Part shown: in pieces, positions 15,044 to 17,922 of the stretch
How positions within the stretch are numbered: the first letter of the stretch is position 1
Layout: every line of letters starts with the position of its first letter
NCBI GenBank assembly: GCA_946626905.1
Contig: CAMOVA010000014.1
Span: 1 to 17,922 of the forward strand
Direction of reading: 5' to 3'
Origin: an uncultured Bacillota bacterium
GTDB lineage: Bacteria > Bacillota_I > Bacilli_A > RF39 > UBA660
Length of the DNA: 17,922 nt
Position numbers and translations under genes: made by a program
Notes under the pieces: model-generated
The model's database searches: none
What the model was told of the DNA's origin: nothing
The model's input: only the letters and a program-made list of their open reading frames with translations

Positions 15044-16060
15044 ATGGCAAAAACAACAGATAAAACATTAGATCAAGTTTTAGCTGATATAGAAAAACAA
15101 TTTGGAAAAGGGTCAGTAATGAAGTTAGGAGATCACGAACATAAAAATATAGATGTTATATCAAGTGGATCAATTTCATTAGATGTGGCATTAGGTATAG
15201 GTGGTTATCCAAAAGGAAGAATTATTGAAATATATGGACCTGAATCAAGTGGTAAAACTACATTTGCATTACATGCGATTGCAGAAGCACAAAAGAAAGG
15301 TGGAAGAGCAGCTTTCATTGATGCTGAACATGCACTTGATCCATCATATGCTGAAAAAATAGGAGTTAATATAGAAGATTTATTATTATCTCAACCAGAT
15401 AATGGTGAACAAGCATTAGAAATATGTGAAGCTTTAGTTAGAAGTGGAGCAATTAGTATTATTGTAATTGACTCAGTCGCAGCTTTAGTACCACAAGCAG
15501 AAATTGAAGGAGAAATGGGTGATTCACATGTTGGATTACAAGCAAGATTAATGTCTCAAGCATTAAGAAAATTATCTCCAGTAATTAATAAAACTAATAC
15601 TATTTGTATTTTTATTAATCAACTTCGTGAAAAAGTTGGTGTTATGTTTGGAAATCCTGAAGTTACACCAGGAGGTAGAGCTTTAAAATTCTATTCTTCT
15701 GTAAGACTTGAAATTAGAAGAAGTGAACAACTTAAAGAAGGTAGTGATGTTGTAGGTAACAAAACTAATATTAAAGTTGTTAAAAATAAAATGGCCCCAC
15801 CTTTTAAAACTTGCCAAGTAGATATTATGTATGGTGAAGGTATATCTTGGAGTGGAGAACTTGTTGACTTAGCCGCAGAAGCAGGTATCATTGAAAAGAG
15901 TGGTGCTTGGTATGCATATAAGGGTGAAAAACTAGGACAAGGTAGAGAAAACGTTAAAGAATTATTCAAGAAAGATGATAAATTAAGAAAAGAAGTTGAA
16001 AAACAAGTCAGAGAATACTATGATATTGTATCAAGCAAGAAAGATGAAGTTATTGATTAA
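15044..16060 (+). CDS. recA: Recombinase RecA
   Basis: DNA-dependent ATPase that forms filaments on single-stranded DNA, drives homologous recombination and triggers LexA self-cleavage. The 338 residues are full length with a short tail. Walker A GPESSGKT is at residues 65-72, Walker B-like IIVIDSVAALVP follows, the L1/L2 and NQLREKVGVMFGNPEVTPGGRALKFY segment is intact, and the C-terminal domain ends in an acidic tail (KKDEVID). A GAGGAGG site precedes the ATG. The gene is a single transcription unit between two terminators, with a perfect promoter and a likely SOS box. Confidence 0.98.
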   Translation: MAKTTDKTLDQVLADIEKQFGKGSVMKLGDHEHKNIDVISSGSISLDVALGIGGYPKGRIIEIYGPESSGKTTFALHAIAEAQKKGGRAAFIDAEHALDPSYAEKIGVNIEDLLLSQPDNGEQALEICEALVRSGAISIIVIDSVAALVPQAEIEGEMGDSHVGLQARLMSQALRKLSPVINKTNTICIFINQLREKVGVMFGNPEVTPGGRALKFYSSVRLEIRRSEQLKEGSDVVGNKTNIKVVKNKMAPPFKTCQVDIMYGEGISWSGELVDLAAEAGIIEKSGAWYAYKGEKLGQGRENVKELFKKDDKLRKEVEKQVREYYDIVSSKKDEVID

Positions 16061-16072
16061 CTTCTTTTTTTT
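16046..16072 (+). terminator. Rho-independent terminator of recA
   Basis: Stem GAAGTTA (16046-16052) / TAACTTC (16058-16064), five-base loop, T8 tail (16065-16072). The stop codon TAA (16058-16060) is in the 3' arm. Confidence 0.85.
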
Positions 16073-16078
16073 ATCTAT

Positions 16079-16105
16079 TTCAACAAAATTCGACAAAATT
16101 CGACA
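16079..16105 (+). promoter_or_regulatory. Three tandem Spo0A-type boxes at 10-bp spacing
   Basis: TTCGACA occurs at 16089-16095 and 16099-16105, with a one-mismatch copy TTCAACA at 16079-16085. TTCGACA is the exact reverse complement of the 0A box TGTCGAA. All three share orientation and are exactly one helical turn apart, just upstream of the histidine kinase gene. CG dinucleotides are rare in this window and I saw no other TTCGACA or TGTCGAA elsewhere in it. The gene they control, and the sign of control, are inferred. Confidence 0.65.
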
Positions 16106-16116
16106 AATTAAAAATA

Positions 16117-16122
16117 TATACT
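16117..16122 (+). promoter_or_regulatory. Candidate -10 element of the histidine kinase gene
   Basis: TATACT (five of six bases), 21 bases downstream of the middle Spo0A-type box and with no normal -35. A wide gap of this kind, with 0A boxes in place of the -35, is known for Spo0A-activated promoters such as spoIIG. The start site would leave a leader of only about 8-10 bases. Confidence 0.4.
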
Positions 16123-16137
16123 TAAATTGGTGATATT

Positions 16138-17298
16138 ATGTGTGATACCTTTACTATTATATGTTGTTTATTCTTTGTTTCATATCCATTATTACTATCA
16201 ATTTTATATGAAGGATATAATAGAATTTATGATTTTAAATATAGTGAATTATGTGATGATTTTGCTTTTATATCAAGTTTTTATTTGGTATTAAAACTTC
16301 CTATTAAAATAAGTTGTTTATTAGTTTTAATTCCTTTTGTTTTATCTTTAACGAAGAAAAGATATTTCTCTTCAAGTGCTATTTTAATAATGTCTATTAT
16401 TACTTTTTATAATATCTATAGTGGAATGATTATATTAGAATATATTTTATATTTATTATTATTTTATTTTTTTAAAAATAAATCTATATATATAATTATG
16501 ATTAATAAAATAATTCTTTATGTTCTATTTTTTATGAATAAAGTTTCTTGTATAAATTTATTATTATTTATAATTCTTTATATTATAATTTGTGTGTTTT
16601 ATAAAAAAGCTAGTGGAGTATTAAATTATAAAGAAGAGGTAAGAAAAATATTAGAAGAAAAAGATGTAAGAGTTTCTCTTTTTAAAATAACTCATGAAAT
16701 TAAGAATCCCATAACTGTGTGTAAAGGTTATTTAGATATGATTGATTTAAATGATAAAGATAAGAGTATGAAATATATTGATATTATTAATGATGAGATA
16801 AATCATGTTTTAGTATTACTTGAAGACTTTTTATCTATTAATAAAATAAAAATAGAAAAGGATATTATGGATATAAATTTATTATTAGAAGAGGTAACTG
16901 ATAATTTTATTCCGCTGCTTAAAAATAAAAAAATAAAGAAAAATTTTAATATTAGTAAAGATGAATTATATATAGAAGCAGATTACAATAGAATATCTCA
17001 AGTAATCATTAATGTTTTAAAAAACAGTATAGAATCAATAGGTGAAAATGGGTGTATAAATTTATGGGTAGAAGAACATGAAAGATTTTTAAAAATATAT
17101 ATTGAAGATAATGGAAGTGGTATGAGCAAAGAACAGTTAGAACAAATAAAAAAACCTTTTTTTACTACTAAAGAAAAAGGTACAGGACTAGGTGTATTTT
17201 TATCTAATCAAATAATAGAAGCGCATAATGGATCTATAACATATATTTCAAAAGAAAATATTGGTACAAAAACTATAATAAAACTTCCAAAAAACTAG
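16138..17298 (+). CDS. Membrane sensor histidine kinase, KinB/sporulation-kinase-like, orphan
   Basis: Two-component sensor kinase of 386 residues. The first about 155 residues form roughly five or six closely spaced hydrophobic helices with very short loops and no extracellular sensor domain, as in KinB. The dimerisation/phosphoacceptor helix holds His186 in THEIKNPITVCKGYLDM, the pattern seen in Bacillus sporulation kinases. The ATPase domain is complete: N box with Asn296 (NVLKNSIES), G1 box Asp324-Asn-Gly-Ser-Gly, F box PFFTTKEKG and G2 box GTGLG (348-352). GGTGAT precedes the ATG. No response regulator gene is adjacent (recA upstream, tgt downstream), so its partner is encoded elsewhere. 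The Spo0A-type boxes in front suggest Spo0A or its phosphorelay as the partner; that is inference. Confidence 0.85.
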   Translation: MCDTFTIICCLFFVSYPLLLSILYEGYNRIYDFKYSELCDDFAFISSFYLVLKLPIKISCLLVLIPFVLSLTKKRYFSSSAILIMSIITFYNIYSGMIILEYILYLLLFYFFKNKSIYIIMINKIILYVLFFMNKVSCINLLLFIILYIIICVFYKKASGVLNYKEEVRKILEEKDVRVSLFKITHEIKNPITVCKGYLDMIDLNDKDKSMKYIDIINDEINHVLVLLEDFLSINKIKIEKDIMDINLLLEEVTDNFIPLLKNKKIKKNFNISKDELYIEADYNRISQVIINVLKNSIESIGENGCINLWVEEHERFLKIYIEDNGSGMSKEQLEQIKKPFFTTKEKGTGLGVFLSNQIIEAHNGSITYISKENIGTKTIIKLPKN

Positions 17299-17318
17299 TA
17301 AAAATTATTTAAATAATG

Positions 17319-17324
17319 TATAAT
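17319..17324 (+). promoter_or_regulatory. Candidate -10 of the tgt promoter
   Basis: TATAAT, 22 bases before the tgt ATG. The best -35 at 17-base spacing (TAGTAA, 17296-17301) matches only three of six bases, so strength is uncertain. Confidence 0.5.
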
Positions 17325-17345
17325 TTATATCTAGGAAGTGGGATT

Positions 17346-17922
17346 ATGAAAATAAAATATGAATTACATAAAAAAGATAATAATGCCAGATATGGTATTT
17401 TACATACAAATCATGGGTCATTTGAAATGCCAATGTTTATGCCAGTAGGAACACAAGCTACTGTTAAAACTTTATCTCCAGAAGAGTTAAAAGAATTAAA
17501 TAGTGGGATAATTCTTTCAAATACTTATCATTTATGGTTAAGACCTGGAGAAGATATTGTCGCAAAAGCTGGTGGACTTCATAAGTTTATGAATTATGAT
17601 GGACCTATACTTACTGATTCAGGTGGTTTTCAAGTATTTAGTTTAGCTAAAAATAAGAAAAAAGATATAGAAGAAGCTGGAGTTCATTTTAAGAGTCATT
17701 TGGATGGTAGACCATTACTTCTTACTCCAGAATTATCTATTGAAATTCAAAATAAATTAGATAGTGATATTGCTATGTCATTTGATGAATGTATTCCTTA
17801 TCCAGCAACTTATGAATATGCTAAAGCAAGTACAGAAAGAACAATTAGATGGGCAAAAAGAGGAAAAGATGTACATAAGAATGATAATCAATCATTATTT
17901 GGTATAGTTCAAGGTGGAGAAT
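17346..17922 (+). CDS. tgt: tRNA-guanine transglycosylase, 5' part
   Basis: Exchanges guanine 34 for preQ1 in GUN-anticodon tRNAs, the base-insertion step of queuosine synthesis. The gene runs off the window; about 192 residues are present. The start MKIKYELHKKDNNARYG, the segment MFMPVGTQATVKTLSP, the nucleophile or base Asp91 in TDSGGFQVFSL, and MSFDECIPYP with RTIRWAKRGK agree with bacterial Tgt. The C-terminal zinc site lies outside. The ATG is preceded by AGGAAGTGGG. No queuosine biosynthesis genes are seen in the window. Confidence 0.96.
   Translation, partial: MKIKYELHKKDNNARYGILHTNHGSFEMPMFMPVGTQATVKTLSPEELKELNSGIILSNTYHLWLRPGEDIVAKAGGLHKFMNYDGPILTDSGGFQVFSLAKNKKKDIEEAGVHFKSHLDGRPLLLTPELSIEIQNKLDSDIAMSFDECIPYPATYEYAKASTERTIRWAKRGKDVHKNDNQSLFGIVQGGE

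Noticed and set aside
16083..16107. The ACAAAATTCG repeat as a CRISPR or phage attachment repeat
   Set aside because: Only two and a half units of 10 bases without spacers or integrase; tandem regulatory boxes explain it better.
17304..17317. Perfect 14-base palindrome ATTATTTAAATAAT before tgt as an operator
   Set aside because: Pure A/T sequence in a very AT-rich gap; such palindromes arise by chance and no second copy was seen.
1..17922. Mycoplasma-type genetic code (TGA as Trp)
   Set aside because: All core genes are full length with TGG for Trp, and pbpA ends in TGA at the expected C-terminus.

Overview
This is a very AT-rich stretch of a Bacillota chromosome, most likely from a Bacilli-type or Erysipelotrichia/RF39-type (Mollicutes-adjacent) bacterium. 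The supports are B. subtilis-like gene neighbourhoods (a DUF2624/YqfT-like gene, sodA, pbpA, rpmG; and gpsB followed by a type-B rnpB), strong AGGAGG ribosome binding sites, sigma-A promoters and short U-tailed terminators. The cell has a wall (class B PBP, GpsB, RodZ). TGA is a real stop (it ends the PBP gene), so this is not the mycoplasma code. Genus cannot be fixed from the window.

Layout. 1-830 is the 3' part of a large surface or phage-tail-like protein gene, ending in a terminator that faces rpsD. Minus strand 875-2239 holds rpsD, with its own promoter and a leader that folds as a pseudoknot (S4 autoregulation), and upstream of it clpP. Plus strand 2352-5040 is a nucleoside kinase (TGS/ThrRS-like N-terminus plus uridine-kinase P-loop domain) followed by glycolytic gap. 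A small orphan gene (5204-5452) converges on rnjA (RNase J1). A DUF2624-like gene lies behind rnjA on the minus strand. From 7590 everything is plus strand: sodA overlapping pbpA, rpmG, efp, a short-chain dehydrogenase overlapping a PLP-dependent methionine-gamma-lyase-like enzyme, gpsB, rnpB, rodZ, pgsA, recA, a membrane histidine kinase and the 5' part of tgt.

How it works together. Most genes are core functions: translation (rpsD, rpmG, efp, tgt), RNA processing (rnjA, rnpB), proteolysis (clpP), cell elongation and envelope (pbpA, gpsB, rodZ, pgsA), and DNA repair (recA). The least ordinary part is 16079-17298: a KinB-like orphan sensor kinase with no response regulator beside it. In front of it stand two perfect Spo0A-type boxes (TTCGACA) and a third one-mismatch copy, spaced exactly 10 bp apart, which suggests a kinase gene controlled by Spo0A. 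Other regulatory structure includes the rpsD leader pseudoknot, a partly eroded LexA/DinR box next to a perfect consensus recA promoter, an rnpB whose closing helix starts in the gpsB stop codon, and six terminator hairpins that contain or abut the stop codon of their gene. No tRNA, rRNA, CRISPR array or insertion sequence was seen.
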